Assembly (NCBI GenBank): GCA_945885335.1
Contig: CAMCYY010000006.1
Location: 1 to 33,802 of the forward strand
Length of the DNA: 33,802 nucleotides
Reading direction: 5' to 3'
From: Bordetella parapertussis
GTDB lineage: Bacteria; Pseudomonadota; Gammaproteobacteria; Burkholderiales; SG8-39
Shown piece after piece: positions 9,963 through 22,954 of this stretch. Each line of letters opens with the position of its first letter. Position 1 is the first letter of the stretch. The position numbers were made by a program, and so were the translations under genes. The notes beneath the pieces are model-generated. The model saw only the letters and a list, made by a program, of their open reading frames with translations, did not search any database and had not been told where the DNA came from.

Positions 9963-11072
9963 ATGAATCTATTCAAGATTAACCGAGAGACACTACTAAA
10001 ACCATTGCAGGCGGTGTCTGGCATCATTGAAAGGCGGCACACCCTGCCTATCCTTTCCAATGTTTTGTTGGCGCGTTCAGGGGATAAGATCGAGTTCGTC
10101 GCCACAGACATCGAAATTGAAATTTCTGCCTCCACGTCGGTCACCGGACAAGGTGAGTCCAAGACGACGACGGTTGGCGCACGCAAACTGCTCGACATCC
10201 TGCGGGCATTGCCGGAAGGTTCGGAAGTATCCCTAGCCCTGCAGGAAAAACGTATGCAGGTGAAATCCGGGAAAAGCCGTTTCAACCTGCAAACGCTTGC
10301 ACCGGAGGATTTTCCGCGACTAGCCGCTGCCGAAGGCAACGCTACGCGTTTTACCGTGCCGCAAAAACTGCTGCGCTCCCTAATCGGCCTGGTGCAGTAC
10401 GCTATGGCGCAACAGGACATCCGCTACTACCTGAACGGCCTGCTCATGGTGGTCGAAAAAGGAAGCCTCAGCCTTGTTGCCACCGATGGCCACCGCCTGG
10501 CATTTGCCAGCCGGGAACTGGATGCCAAGGATCTACCGAAGCAGGAAGTCATCCTGCCCAGAAAAACCATACTGGAACTCTCCAAACTTCTGTCAGACTC
10601 GGATGATCCGATCTCGGTAGAAGTATCTGGAACCCAGGTGCGATTTTCCTTTGGCGAGGTCCTGCTGGTCTCAAAGCTTATCGACGGAAAATTTCCCGAT
10701 TACTCTAGGGTCATACCAAAGGACCAGCCAAAACTGCTGCGCCTGAACCGCGTCACACTGCTGCAGGCTCTGCAAAGAACGGCAATCCTGACCAGCGACA
10801 AGTTTCGTGGTGTCCGCTGGGTGTTGTCCGATGGAACACTAAAGGTGACCTGCTCCAACACTGAGCAGGAAGAGGCGCAGGAAGAAATTGATGTTGACTA
10901 CAAAGGTGAATCGCTCGACATCGGATTCAATGTGGGCTACCTGCTCGATGTCCTCAATCACCTCGATGTCAATGAAGTGCTGTGCGGGCTGGGCGATGCG
11001 AATTCCAGCGCACTGATCACCGTTCCTGACAAGAACGATTTCAAGTATGTCGTCATGCCGATGAGAATCTAA
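9963..11072 (+). CDS. dnaN: DNA polymerase III beta sliding clamp
   Basis: 369 aa; typical DnaN start (MNLFKINRETLLKPLQAVSGIIERRHTLPILSNVLL) and C-terminus YVVMPMRI. Confidence 0.99.
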   Translation: MNLFKINRETLLKPLQAVSGIIERRHTLPILSNVLLARSGDKIEFVATDIEIEISASTSVTGQGESKTTTVGARKLLDILRALPEGSEVSLALQEKRMQVKSGKSRFNLQTLAPEDFPRLAAAEGNATRFTVPQKLLRSLIGLVQYAMAQQDIRYYLNGLLMVVEKGSLSLVATDGHRLAFASRELDAKDLPKQEVILPRKTILELSKLLSDSDDPISVEVSGTQVRFSFGEVLLVSKLIDGKFPDYSRVIPKDQPKLLRLNRVTLLQALQRTAILTSDKFRGVRWVLSDGTLKVTCSNTEQEEAQEEIDVDYKGESLDIGFNVGYLLDVLNHLDVNEVLCGLGDANSSALITVPDKNDFKYVVMPMRI

Positions 11073-13514
<2,442 letters not shown>

Positions 13515-13553
13515 GCTGCTATCCCCACTGGGTGTGGTGGTGGTGATCTGCGA

Positions 13554-16188
13554 CTAGGAGGACTTGGCCGCAACCTTGGTTTTGCGTGCCGAGCCGGCTG
13601 CTTTTTTCTCACGCACCTCGAATTCGAATCCGACGCTGCCATCCGGTTTCCTGACCAGATAAGCCGAGAAGGGCCGCCCCTTCTTGGAAATGAAGCGGTG
13701 CAGCAGGTCCGTCTTGCCGGTGGCCAGCAGTTTCAGCATCTGCTCGCGTTCCATGTTCCGTTGCAAAATGATCTTGCCCGAACGGAAATCACAGGCGCGT
13801 GCTTCACCCACCGATTTCTCGCAGACAAACGCCATGGGCATCTCGAACACCTGATTGTCACACTTAGGACATTTCCCTAGCGTGTCCTGGCCGGAAAAAT
13901 CAACTGGCGTCTGATCGTCGGCGTTGCTCTGACCGAAATCAAATTCGGTGCGAAATTCGTCGTTCAGCTTGATTGCCGCGGCGAAAGGCTTGCCCATCCG
14001 GCTGCGGAAGCCCTGCAGTGGACCCAGGCTGCGGTTCGTGAAAAGCTCGGTGATTTCCTCCAGCGAAAATTCCCGGCTTGAAACAACCTTCCAGATCGCC
14101 AGATCGCATTTCTGGCATACGAACTTGCGATAGGTTTCCTGTACGGTCCCGCCGCACTTGGGGCAGGGCACGGGCACTGTCGCATATGCTGTGTCGGGAA
14201 TGTCACCAACCTTGATGCGCTGTACCAACTCCTGCGTGAGTGAGGTGATGTGGTCCATGAATTCCTCACGGCCCAGCTTGCCCTTCTCCATTTGCTTGAG
14301 CTTAAACTCCCAGTCACCGGTAAGTTCAGGTGAGCGCAGCTCCTCGATGCCGAAATGCCGCAGGGCGAATAACAATGAAAACGCCTTTGGCGTTGGCACC
14401 AGCTCACGCTGGTTGCGATGGATGTATTCCTCCAGCAACAGGCCTTCAATGACTGACGCGCGCGTTGCCGGGGTGCCCAGCCCCTTTTCGCTCATTGCCT
14501 CGCGCAGCTCGCCGTCTTCCACCAGTTTGCCGGCGCCCTCCATTGCCGACAGCAGCGTCGCCTCGCTGAAGCGCGCTGGCGGCTTGGTCTGGTTCTGCTG
14601 TGCCTCGATTTCCAGGGGCTGCACGACTTCGTTCTGTGTGACTGCCGGAAGGTTTTCGCTTTCACCCTGTGCGGACCTGCCGTACACAGCAAGCCATCCG
14701 GGATTCACCAGCACCCGGCCTTCGGTTTTGAAGCGATGTTTCTCGATTACCGTGATACGGGTGGTCTGTAGATATTCCGCGGGCGGAAAGAACACCGCCA
14801 GAAAACGGCGCACCACCAGGTCGTAGATCTTGGCTTCGGCCTCATTCAGCGTCTTGGGCGTCTGCAAGGTCGGGATAATGGCGAAGTGGTCGGATATCTT
14901 GCTGTTGTCGAAGATGCGTTTGTTCGGTTTGACCCAGCCCGATTTGAGGATCTGGCTTGCGAACGGGGCAAACTCGGTGCCCTTGAATTCCTTCAATGTG
15001 TCCTGCACCGTGGCCAGATAATCCTCGGGCAGCGTGCGTGCATCGGTACGCGGATAAGTGAGCACCTTGTGCCGTTCGTACAGGGCTTGGGCCAGTGACA
15101 GCGTGGTCCGCGCAGAGAAACCGAATCGGCTGTTCCCCTCGCGTTGCAGGCTGGTCAGGTCGAACAGCAGCGGTGAGAGCTGGTTGGAGGGTTTGGTCTC
15201 TTCGCTGACCTTACCGGGACTGCCCAGGCACTCGGCAACGATGGCGTCGGCCTGCTCGCGTTTCCATAATCGTTCGGGCTTGCGCTCGCCGTCCTCATCT
15301 TTCTTGAAATCGGCGTCGAACCAGCGGCCTTCGTATTCTCCGGCCTTCGCGCCGAAACGGGCATGCACCTCCCAGTAATCGCGCGAGACGAAACGCTTGA
15401 TGCGTTCTTCACGCTCAACCAGTATTGCCAGTGTGGGCGTTTGTACCCGGCCGACGGTGGTTTTGTAAAAGCCACCTTCCTTGGAGTTGAACGCCGTCAT
15501 GGCGCGCGTGCCGTTGATGCCGATCAGCCAGTCCGATTCGGATCGACAGACTGCCGCATCGGCAAGCGGGCGCATCTCCGGATCGCTGCGCAATTGGGCG
15601 AAACCAGCGCAAATTGCGGTCTGCGTCATGGATTGCAGCCATAGCCGCTCAATCGGCTTGTCGACTCCCGCATGCTGCATGATGTAGCGAAAGATCAATT
15701 CGCCCTCGCGCCCGGCGTCGCAGGCATTCACCACGCCGCTGACATCCTTGCGCTTGAGTAGTTTGGTCAGGAGCTTGAGCCGGTCTTCCGTGCGCTCGAT
15801 AGGCTTGAGGTCGAAATGCGGCGGGATGACTGGCAGGTTTGCGAATGACCATTTGCCGCGCTTGACCTCGACGCCCTCCGGGGGCACCAACTGGAGCAAG
15901 TGTCCGATGGCCGACGACAATACATATTCGTCGTTTTCATAATAGTCACCATGGCGCGTGAATCCGCCCAGGGCGCGGGCGATGTCGTTCGCCACAGAGG
16001 GCTTTTCCGCAATGATCAGCCTTTTGCCGCCGAGATCCTTTTCCACGACAGCGCGCGCTGTTTTGGCTTTGGCAGGAGCTTTGGCGGATTTTTTGGCCGG
16101 GATTTTCGCGGCGCGAACGGGGGCCGCCGACTTCAGCGTCGTGGCCGGTTTGACAATTGCAGAGGTAGATTTTTTTTTAGTTGCCACG
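13554..16188 (-). CDS. topB: DNA topoisomerase III (type IA) with a basic Lys/Ala-rich N-terminal extension and C-terminal zinc-binding motifs
   Basis: KRLIIAEKPSVANDIARALGG TOPRIM start, active-site region LTYPRTDARTLPEDY, CPKCGG/CQKC and CPKC motifs. The track starts at 16295; GTG at 16188 (VATKKKSTSAIVKPATT...) is a plausible start. Confidence 0.93.
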
Positions 16189-16451
16189 TGTGGATGTGTG
16201 TGCAGAGGGGGCGGCGAAAAGCGGGCAATCATACGAGCATGCCCACAGGCTGGCAAGGAAGGGTACCACTCACCGCGGTGAAAACATCTCCGCAAGTCCC
16301 TGTGAAAGAAAACATTTTGGCGGCGGAACTTTTTGCATCGGGCCCTGCAAGACCCGTGTTAGCCCGTTAATTTGAATAAATTAGGGGATTTTGCGAGCGT
16401 GCAGGTGGGTTGCCAAGCGGGGCGGCATTGCCGGAAAGCGACGTGGTGCCG

Positions 16452-16910
16452 TTAGTGCATCTGGCGTTTTTCGCCATCGGGCAGCAACTCATCGAGAATC
16501 AGGGTGTCGACGCTGCCGCGGCGGGTCCACAGCACCATGAGCACGATGACCTTGAATTTTTCCAGGCCCACCACTTCACCGTCAAGGGCCATGGCACGCT
16601 CAATGATCATCTCGCGCAATACGGGCGTCAGGATGCCGGCGCTTTCCAGGAAGGCCAGGAAGCCACGGCTTTCCGTTGTGAGCTTGTCAACCTCGATGCT
16701 GATGAATGCTCGCTGTGAACGGCTGGACTCCAGTGAGTCGGGTAGCGGGTGCTCGGTATGTCGAGCCAGTCCGCCAAGCCAGTCCAAGGCTTCGCTGATG
16801 TCTTCGTTTTCAAAACCCGCCGCCGAGAGCTTGCGCGACAACGTGTCGTTGTCCGGATAACTCTCCGTGTGGTAGTAGTTTTCGAACAAATATACGAGGA
16901 CTTCAAACAT
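16452..16910 (-). CDS. smg: Smg family protein (DUF494)
   Basis: 152 aa, MFEVLVYLFENYYHTESYPDNDTLSRKLSAAGFENEDISEALDWL; adjacent to dprA and topB, as is typical. Confidence 0.93.
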   Translation of the reverse strand: MFEVLVYLFENYYHTESYPDNDTLSRKLSAAGFENEDISEALDWLGGLARHTEHPLPDSLESSRSQRAFISIEVDKLTTESRGFLAFLESAGILTPVLREMIIERAMALDGEVVGLEKFKVIVLMVLWTRRGSVDTLILDELLPDGEKRQMH

Positions 16911-16935
16911 GGGCTCGGGGAATCTCTAGATGGTT

Positions 16936-18030
16936 CTAAATCAGGCGTTGATAAAAGCCTCCGGGGAGACTGCTTATTCTGCCTTCGAGTTCCAGTTGCA
17001 AAAGCATCGCTGATACCGCTTCGGGCGTCAAGCCGGCACGTGCTGCCAGCGTTCCGATATCACAGGGCTCGTAACCCATATGTTGTATCAGTGGGGATAT
17101 GGTACCCGATAGATTGGGGTTTGCAACTGCCGGTTTGTCAGGGGCAGTCGTTGTTGTCATGCCCATTTCCTCCAGCACGTCGCGCGCACTTTCGACCAGT
17201 TTGGCACCCTGCTTTATCAGTGCATGGCAGCCGCGCGATTGCGGTGAGTGGATGGAGCCGGGAATCGCAAATACTTCACGTCCCTGCTCGGCGGCAAGAC
17301 GCGCAGTGATTTGCGACCCGGAAGCCAGCGCTGCTTCTACCACCAGCACGCCGCGCGAAAGGCCTGCAATGAGACGGTTACGCCGCGGGAAGTTTGCAGA
17401 CAGCGGCGGCATGGAGAGCGGAAACTCCGTGACCAGTGCACCGCCGTTGGCGATGGCTTCGCCAAGCGCGGCGTTGGTGCGCGGGTAAAGCGTGTCCATG
17501 CCAGTGCCCATGACCGCGATGGTTGATCCATGTCCAGCGAGGCCCCCCTTGTGGGCGGCGGTGTCGATGCCGAGTGCAAGACCGCTGACGATGGTCAGCC
17601 CCGCGTCGCTGAGGGCACGAGCAAATTGTTCGGCATTGGCCCTGCCCTGGGCCGTCGCATTGCGACTTCCGACCACTGCGAGCGCCGGTGCCGAAAGCAG
17701 TTCCACGCGCCCGCGCACATAGAGCAGCGGCGGCGGATCGGGAATTTCGTAGAGCTGTTTTGGGTACGCTGCGTCGGCCAGTGTGATCAGGGAATGACCC
17801 GCTTGTTCCGACCATGACAAGGCATCCTCAACGGACTTCTCCCTGTCGCGGACAAGAATGGCCGAGGCAATGGGTGGTGTGACGACGCGGGCCAGCTGTT
17901 CCCGGCTGGCGCGAAGAATATTCTGTGGCAGGCCGAATGCAGAAAGGAGCGTGCGGAACTGAGCTGGTCCCAGGCCTGGCGCAAGGCTGATGTCTATCCA
18001 GGCGGCCAGTTCCTCGTTGTGTTGAGGCAT
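16936..18030 (-). CDS. dprA: DNA processing protein DprA
   Basis: 364 aa; Rossmann-like core ALAVVGSRNATAQGRANAEQFARALSDAGLTIVSGLALGIDTAAHKGGL. Confidence 0.97.
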   Translation of the reverse strand: MPQHNEELAAWIDISLAPGLGPAQFRTLLSAFGLPQNILRASREQLARVVTPPIASAILVRDREKSVEDALSWSEQAGHSLITLADAAYPKQLYEIPDPPPLLYVRGRVELLSAPALAVVGSRNATAQGRANAEQFARALSDAGLTIVSGLALGIDTAAHKGGLAGHGSTIAVMGTGMDTLYPRTNAALGEAIANGGALVTEFPLSMPPLSANFPRRNRLIAGLSRGVLVVEAALASGSQITARLAAEQGREVFAIPGSIHSPQSRGCHALIKQGAKLVESARDVLEEMGMTTTTAPDKPAVANPNLSGTISPLIQHMGYEPCDIGTLAARAGLTPEAVSAMLLQLELEGRISSLPGGFYQRLI

Positions 18031-18048
18031 GGCGTTGAAAAGGGGTCG

Positions 18049-19146
18049 CTAAGGGGTCTGGATGATGTCCGCTGGCGCCACCGGCCGGGTGCTATCCATG
18101 ACCAGTGCGTAGGACACGGCGTCAAACACCCTGAATACGAACAATAGGCCATAACGTTCGTCGGGCAACCGGAAGGTCGGTGCGGTGTCGCGCGATTTGC
18201 TTGAATCAGGATCTGCAACCGTGCTGCCCGCTCGCAGTAGCGCGAACACATGGCCGTCTTCAATGCCGTCGCGCTTGCCCTTGTTGATCGTCACCACCGA
18301 ATTCCGCCCGCTTTCGCTGGTGGAGAGGCCGTCATACATGCCGATGACGCGTCCGCGAATGAACACCTTGGGTGCATGCGGAACATATTGAGCGAGTGAT
18401 GCGGGTGGCGCGGCGATCAGGCGGTCGCCACTGGTGATCTCCTGGCGCGAATTCAGGATTTCCATGGTTGCCGGTTCGCCGGTGCGCTGCACGCGACCGG
18501 TGCCGAGGAATACCGCCTCATAACCCAGGGTGGCCTTTGTCTCCGGATCAATCAAAGCCTTGCCCTGGCGATAGATCTGCCAGACGCTGCCTTGGCCTGA
18601 GCTGATGCCGCTCACGTAGGCCAGACCGCCAGGCCCGAGGTGCACGCGGTTTTCCTGTGTCGCGACAATGCGCGGTGCCTTGTCCAGGCCCGCGGCCTCG
18701 ACGACCAGTGGCTGGGTCAGGAAGGGTTCGATCACCTTGGCGGGAATGGCGGGAATGGCCGCCTCGGCCATGACTTCGGTGCGTACCTGCGGCGACAGCT
18801 TGACCGTATCCGATACCAGCGAAAGCCGAGGCGGGTTCTGGCTGCGGTCGAGCACGATGACATTGCCCGGGTATATGCGGTTCGGGTTCTTGATCTGGTC
18901 CTGGTTCATGCGCCAGATTTCGGGCCAGCGGAAGGGCTCTTTGAGGAATTTGCCCGCAATACTCCAGAGCGTATCTCCCTGAAGGACGATATAGCGATCC
19001 GGCGCCGAGTCCTGCAGCTTGATGTCAGCACTTTGCGCATGGACTTGGGCCGTGAGCACCAATGCCGCTGTGGCGAGCACGGCTGCGACGCGACGGGTTG
19101 TGCGCATCGGGACGGATGCGGCAGGGGCTATGTTAGAGTTGCGCAT
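18049..19146 (-). CDS. Secreted LysM domain-containing protein
   Basis: N-terminal signal region (ATAALVLTAQVHAQSAD) and LysM motif YIVLQGDTLWSIAGKFLKEPFRWPEIWRMNQDQIKNPNRIYPGNVIVL. Confidence 0.9.
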   Translation of the reverse strand: MRNSNIAPAASVPMRTTRRVAAVLATAALVLTAQVHAQSADIKLQDSAPDRYIVLQGDTLWSIAGKFLKEPFRWPEIWRMNQDQIKNPNRIYPGNVIVLDRSQNPPRLSLVSDTVKLSPQVRTEVMAEAAIPAIPAKVIEPFLTQPLVVEAAGLDKAPRIVATQENRVHLGPGGLAYVSGISSGQGSVWQIYRQGKALIDPETKATLGYEAVFLGTGRVQRTGEPATMEILNSRQEITSGDRLIAAPPASLAQYVPHAPKVFIRGRVIGMYDGLSTSESGRNSVVTINKGKRDGIEDGHVFALLRAGSTVADPDSSKSRDTAPTFRLPDERYGLLFVFRVFDAVSYALVMDSTRPVAPADIIQTP

Positions 19147-19285
19147 GGGCGGACCTCATTTCGGGCAGTAGCCTGAATACTAAATCGCCTGCCTATTCAA
19201 GCGTGTGAAGCAATTAACGCGTGATGCAGCGTTTGGTGTCAGCGCTGGAAACCCCGCAGGCCGCCCCCATATGCTAATAGTGTAG

Positions 19286-19323
19286 CTATATTACCTATAG
19301 TCTGCTTTAGATTCTGTATCTAA
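19286..19323. repeat. Two small AT-rich inverted repeats in the divergent LysM/def intergenic region
   Basis: CTATA-TTACC-TATAG (19286-19300) and TTAGAT-TCTGT-ATCTAA (19307-19323). Confidence 0.6.
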
Positions 19324-19346
19324 TCCATTCAATTTGCAAGTAATTC

Positions 19347-19850
19347 ATGGCCGTACTGTCAATTTTGCGTTACCCCGATTCGCGCCTTTACAAGAAGGCG
19401 ACGCCGGTCACTGAGTTTGATGCCGGACTGCGCACGCTGGTCGAAAACATGGCTGAAACCATGTATGCGGCACCCGGTGTGGGCCTTGCCGCGACCCAGG
19501 TGGACGTCCACCGGCAGGTCATTGTTATCGACATAAGCCGCGACAAAAGCCAGTTGTGCGTCCTGATCAACCCGGAAATCACGGAACGTGAGGGGCAGCA
19601 ATACTGTGACGAAGGCTGCCTGTCCGTGCCCGGCATCTATGAACCGGTGGAGCGCGCCGAACGCATTAAGGTGCGGGCGCTGGATCAGCAGGGCGAACCC
19701 TTCGCGCTGGATGCTGACGGCTTGCTCGCGGTGTGCATCCAACATGAAATGGATCACCTGCAGGGCAAGGTATTTGTCGACCACCTCTCACGACTGAAGC
19801 AGAGCCGCATCAAGGCAAAGCTGCAAAAGCAATTGCGGGAAACCGCCTGA
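19347..19850 (+). CDS. def: Peptide deformylase
   Basis: 167 aa; [33 protein letters not shown] motifs. Confidence 0.99.
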   Translation: MAVLSILRYPDSRLYKKATPVTEFDAGLRTLVENMAETMYAAPGVGLAATQVDVHRQVIVIDISRDKSQLCVLINPEITEREGQQYCDEGCLSVPGIYEPVERAERIKVRALDQQGEPFALDADGLLAVCIQHEMDHLQGKVFVDHLSRLKQSRIKAKLQKQLRETA

Positions 19851-19978
19851 GGGAATGGTTAGCCGTTGCTTGCGTGCAGATGGTTTGCGCGCATCGCCGG
19901 CATGGCCCATTCTGAATGGGCGCCCGAACACGGCATGCAATTCGGCTCTCCGCTTCTCTGCCCATCCCACGGATTTTC

Positions 19979-20923
19979 ATGAAAATTATCTTCGCCGGTA
20001 CCCCTGAGTTTGCCGCGCTCGCGCTGGAGGCGCTGCTGGAGGCGCGACAGCAGATTGTCCTGGTACTGACGCAGCCCGATCGTCCCGCCGGGCGCGGCAT
20101 GAAGTCGCTTGCATCACCGGTGAAGCAACTGGCGCTGCGCCATGGCATCGCGGTTGCCCAACCGGCCACATTGAAGGATGTGCAGGCGCAGGAAGCCCTG
20201 CGTGTCTGCGGTGCCGATGCCATGGTGGTGGCCGCCTATGGACTCATTCTGCCGCAGGCTGTGCTGGATATCCCCAGGCTGGGGGCGATCAATATCCATG
20301 CATCGCTGCTGCCGCGCTGGCGCGGCGCGGCGCCGATCCAGCGTGCCCTGCTGGCAGGCGATCGCGAAACCGGGGTTTGCATCATGCGCATGGATGCCGG
20401 ACTGGACACGGGTCCCGTGCTGTTGCGCGAAGTCCTGCCCATGTCGGCTGATGACACAGCGCAGACGCTGCATGATCGCCTTGCCGCGCTGGGTGCGCGG
20501 TTGATCGTGCGGGCCATGGAGGGCCTTGAACAGGGCGTGCTGACACCGCAGCAACAGGCGACTGAGGGCATCAGCTATGCACACAAGATCGACAAGACCG
20601 AAGCAAGGATCGACTGGACGGAACCGGCTGAGGCCATAGACCGCCACATACGCGCCTTTTCCCCGTTTCCGGGCGCGCATTCGATGTTGCGGGCGGCCGA
20701 AATCAAGATCTGGAACGCCAGACCCGAGGCAGACATGAATGCCGAGTTTCCCGATGCGCTTCCCGGGCAGGTGCTCGCCGTGGGGGCGGATGGATTGAGA
20801 GTGGCCTGCGGCAAGGGGACGCTCAATGTGTTGCAATTGCAGAGACCCGGTGGAAAGCGTCTTCCGGTTGCCGACTTCCTCCGGGGTTTTGCGGTCGCGC
20901 CGGGCGATCGCTTCGGCCTATAA
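19979..20923 (+). CDS. fmt: Methionyl-tRNA formyltransferase
   Basis: [20 protein letters not shown] start, [20 protein letters not shown] motif; ATG at 19979 is preferred over the upstream start in the track. Confidence 0.98.
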   Translation: MKIIFAGTPEFAALALEALLEARQQIVLVLTQPDRPAGRGMKSLASPVKQLALRHGIAVAQPATLKDVQAQEALRVCGADAMVVAAYGLILPQAVLDIPRLGAINIHASLLPRWRGAAPIQRALLAGDRETGVCIMRMDAGLDTGPVLLREVLPMSADDTAQTLHDRLAALGARLIVRAMEGLEQGVLTPQQQATEGISYAHKIDKTEARIDWTEPAEAIDRHIRAFSPFPGAHSMLRAAEIKIWNARPEADMNAEFPDALPGQVLAVGADGLRVACGKGTLNVLQLQRPGGKRLPVADFLRGFAVAPGDRFGL

Positions 20924-20963
20924 TCCGCCGGCCCCCGCGCTTTCATTTGCCGTGGCAGAACCC

Positions 20964-22319
20964 ATGCGATCGGCCCCTCTAAAGCCCCCCCCCTCCCCCA
21001 GGTCCGCACACACACTTGCCGACGCCTTCGCGCTTGCCGGCGTGGTGGTCGGTCGAGTGCTCGAGGGCGACAGCCTGACGCGCGCCATGGCGGAAGTCCG
21101 GGTGAGCGGCTCCTTGCGCGCGGCGGTGCAGGATCTGGCCTTCTCGGCATTGCGCGATTACGGCAACGCCGACGCGCTGCTGGGGTTGCTGGTCACGCGC
21201 CCGCCCACCCCCTCGCTGCGTGGCCTGCTGCTTGCCGCGATTGTGGAACTGCAACGCGGTCCGCAGAGCGACCACGCCGTCGTGCACCAGGCCGTTGAGG
21301 CGGCCACACGCGTGGCCCCGCGCGGTGGCAGTGCCGCCAAGGGACTGGTCAATGCAGTGTTGCGCAATTTCCTCAGGCAGCGTGACACCTTGCAGGCGAC
21401 CCTTACCACCGGCAGCAGCGCTGAAACAGCGCGCCATCGCCACCCGCAATGGTGGATCGATCGTGTCCGCAGCGCCTGGCCGCAGCACTGGGAGGACATG
21501 CTGGCCGCGGGCAACGCGCAGGCTTCGATGACCCTGCGCGTCAATCGGCGGCGCAGTGACGGGGCTGGCTATCTTGCGCGCCTGCAGGCGCAGGGCATGC
21601 CCGGTGTCCTACTCGGTGCGCAGGCCATACGTCTGGATCGTCCGGTGCCGGTGGAACGCCTGCCCGGTTTCAGGGAAGGTGAAGTGTCGGTGCAGGATTG
21701 GGGCGCGCAACAGGCCGCAGCGCTGCTCGATGTGAAGGCCGGCATGCGCGTTCTGGATGCCTGTGCCGCCCCCGGGGGCAAGACCGCCCACATCGCCGAA
21801 TTGGCGGATTGCGAATTAACCGCCATCGACGTCGATGCAATACGCATCGAGCGTGTGCAGGGCAATCTGCAGCGCCTGGGTTTGGCGGCGCGGGTGAAGA
21901 CTGCGGATGTACTCAAGCCTGAAGCCTGGTTGCAGCAATGCCGTTTTGATCGCATTCTCGCCGACGTGCCGTGTTCTGCTTCCGGCGTCGTGCGCCGTCA
22001 CCCCGACATCAAATGGCTGCGTCGTGCCTCCGACATCGATGCGTTCGCCGCCACCCAGCAGGCCATGCTCGAGGCACTGTGGCCTCTGCTCAAGCCGGGC
22101 GGAAAATTGCTGTACGTCACCTGCTCCGTGTTCCCGCAGGAGAATGCCGCGCAGGTGGCGGCCTTTCTTGCCGGTCATCCCGAGGCGAAGCAATTGCCGC
22201 TGTCAGGACTGGATTCCGGATCACTGCGCATGGCGGATCTCATCTCCGATGGCGTCCAGATTCTCCCCGGTCCGAACAGCGACGGCTTTTTCTACGCACT
22301 CATGGAGAAGCTGTCCTGA
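20964..22319 (+). CDS. rsmB: 16S rRNA (cytosine(967)-C(5))-methyltransferase RsmB
   Basis: NusB-like N-terminus plus methyltransferase motifs DACAAPGGKTAHIAEL, DVPCSASGVVRRHPDIKW. Start could be GTG 20952 or ATG 20964; the track start (20826) lies inside fmt. Confidence 0.96.
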   Translation: MRSAPLKPPPSPRSAHTLADAFALAGVVVGRVLEGDSLTRAMAEVRVSGSLRAAVQDLAFSALRDYGNADALLGLLVTRPPTPSLRGLLLAAIVELQRGPQSDHAVVHQAVEAATRVAPRGGSAAKGLVNAVLRNFLRQRDTLQATLTTGSSAETARHRHPQWWIDRVRSAWPQHWEDMLAAGNAQASMTLRVNRRRSDGAGYLARLQAQGMPGVLLGAQAIRLDRPVPVERLPGFREGEVSVQDWGAQQAAALLDVKAGMRVLDACAAPGGKTAHIAELADCELTAIDVDAIRIERVQGNLQRLGLAARVKTADVLKPEAWLQQCRFDRILADVPCSASGVVRRHPDIKWLRRASDIDAFAATQQAMLEALWPLLKPGGKLLYVTCSVFPQENAAQVAAFLAGHPEAKQLPLSGLDSGSLRMADLISDGVQILPGPNSDGFFYALMEKLS

Positions 22320-22954
22320 TGTTGCGCGTCCTGTTGCTTGCGCCATTGCGATCCCTCGCCGCATTCTTCATTGCGGTGCTCATTCCAGTGATTGGCGCGA
22401 TGTCCATCGCGCTGCCCGCTGCTGCGAGCAGCATTGAAGTGCGCGCCGCAGCGCTGGAAGCAACGGATGACGGTTATGCCGTCAATGCTGATTTCGATGT
22501 CGACCTGACCCCGCGTATGGAGGAGGCGCTGAACAGCGGCGTGTCGCTTTACTTCGTGGTCGAGTTCGAATTGATCCGGCCGCGCTGGTACTGGTTCGAC
22601 CAAAAGACCGTGGTGAGCCGGCTGCAATACCGGCTGACCTACCATGCGTTGTCGCGTCAGTACCGCCTGTGGACCGGAACGTTCCACCAGCCTTTCGCGT
22701 CCCTGTCGGAGGCCTTGCGGGTACTCGGCAGGGTACGTGCATGGCATGTGCTGGAGCGCAGCCAGGTCGAGTATGGCCAGAAATATGAAACTGCAGTTCG
22801 AATGCGGCTGGACCCAACGCAACTGCCGAGGCCGTTCCAGCTCTCGGCGCTGACCAGCCGTGAATGGACGCTGGAATCGGCGTGGTTGCGCTTCCCCTTC
22901 ACGGCCCGCGCGCCGGTCTCGACTCGGCGTACCGACGAGGGCGTGCAGAAATGA
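22319..22954 (+). CDS. DUF4390 domain-containing protein
   Basis: In-frame ATG at 22319 overlaps the rsmB stop (TGATG). Signal-like N-terminus, FVVEFELIRPRWYWFDQKTV and YHALSRQYRLWTG; located between rsmB and an ntrY-like gene. Confidence 0.85.
   Translation: MLRVLLLAPLRSLAAFFIAVLIPVIGAMSIALPAAASSIEVRAAALEATDDGYAVNADFDVDLTPRMEEALNSGVSLYFVVEFELIRPRWYWFDQKTVVSRLQYRLTYHALSRQYRLWTGTFHQPFASLSEALRVLGRVRAWHVLERSQVEYGQKYETAVRMRLDPTQLPRPFQLSALTSREWTLESAWLRFPFTARAPVSTRRTDEGVQK

Noticed and set aside
13515-13553. gyrB/topB convergent gap considered as a bidirectional terminator
   Set aside because: Only about 40 bp, with GT-rich sequence and no clear inverted repeat plus T tract.
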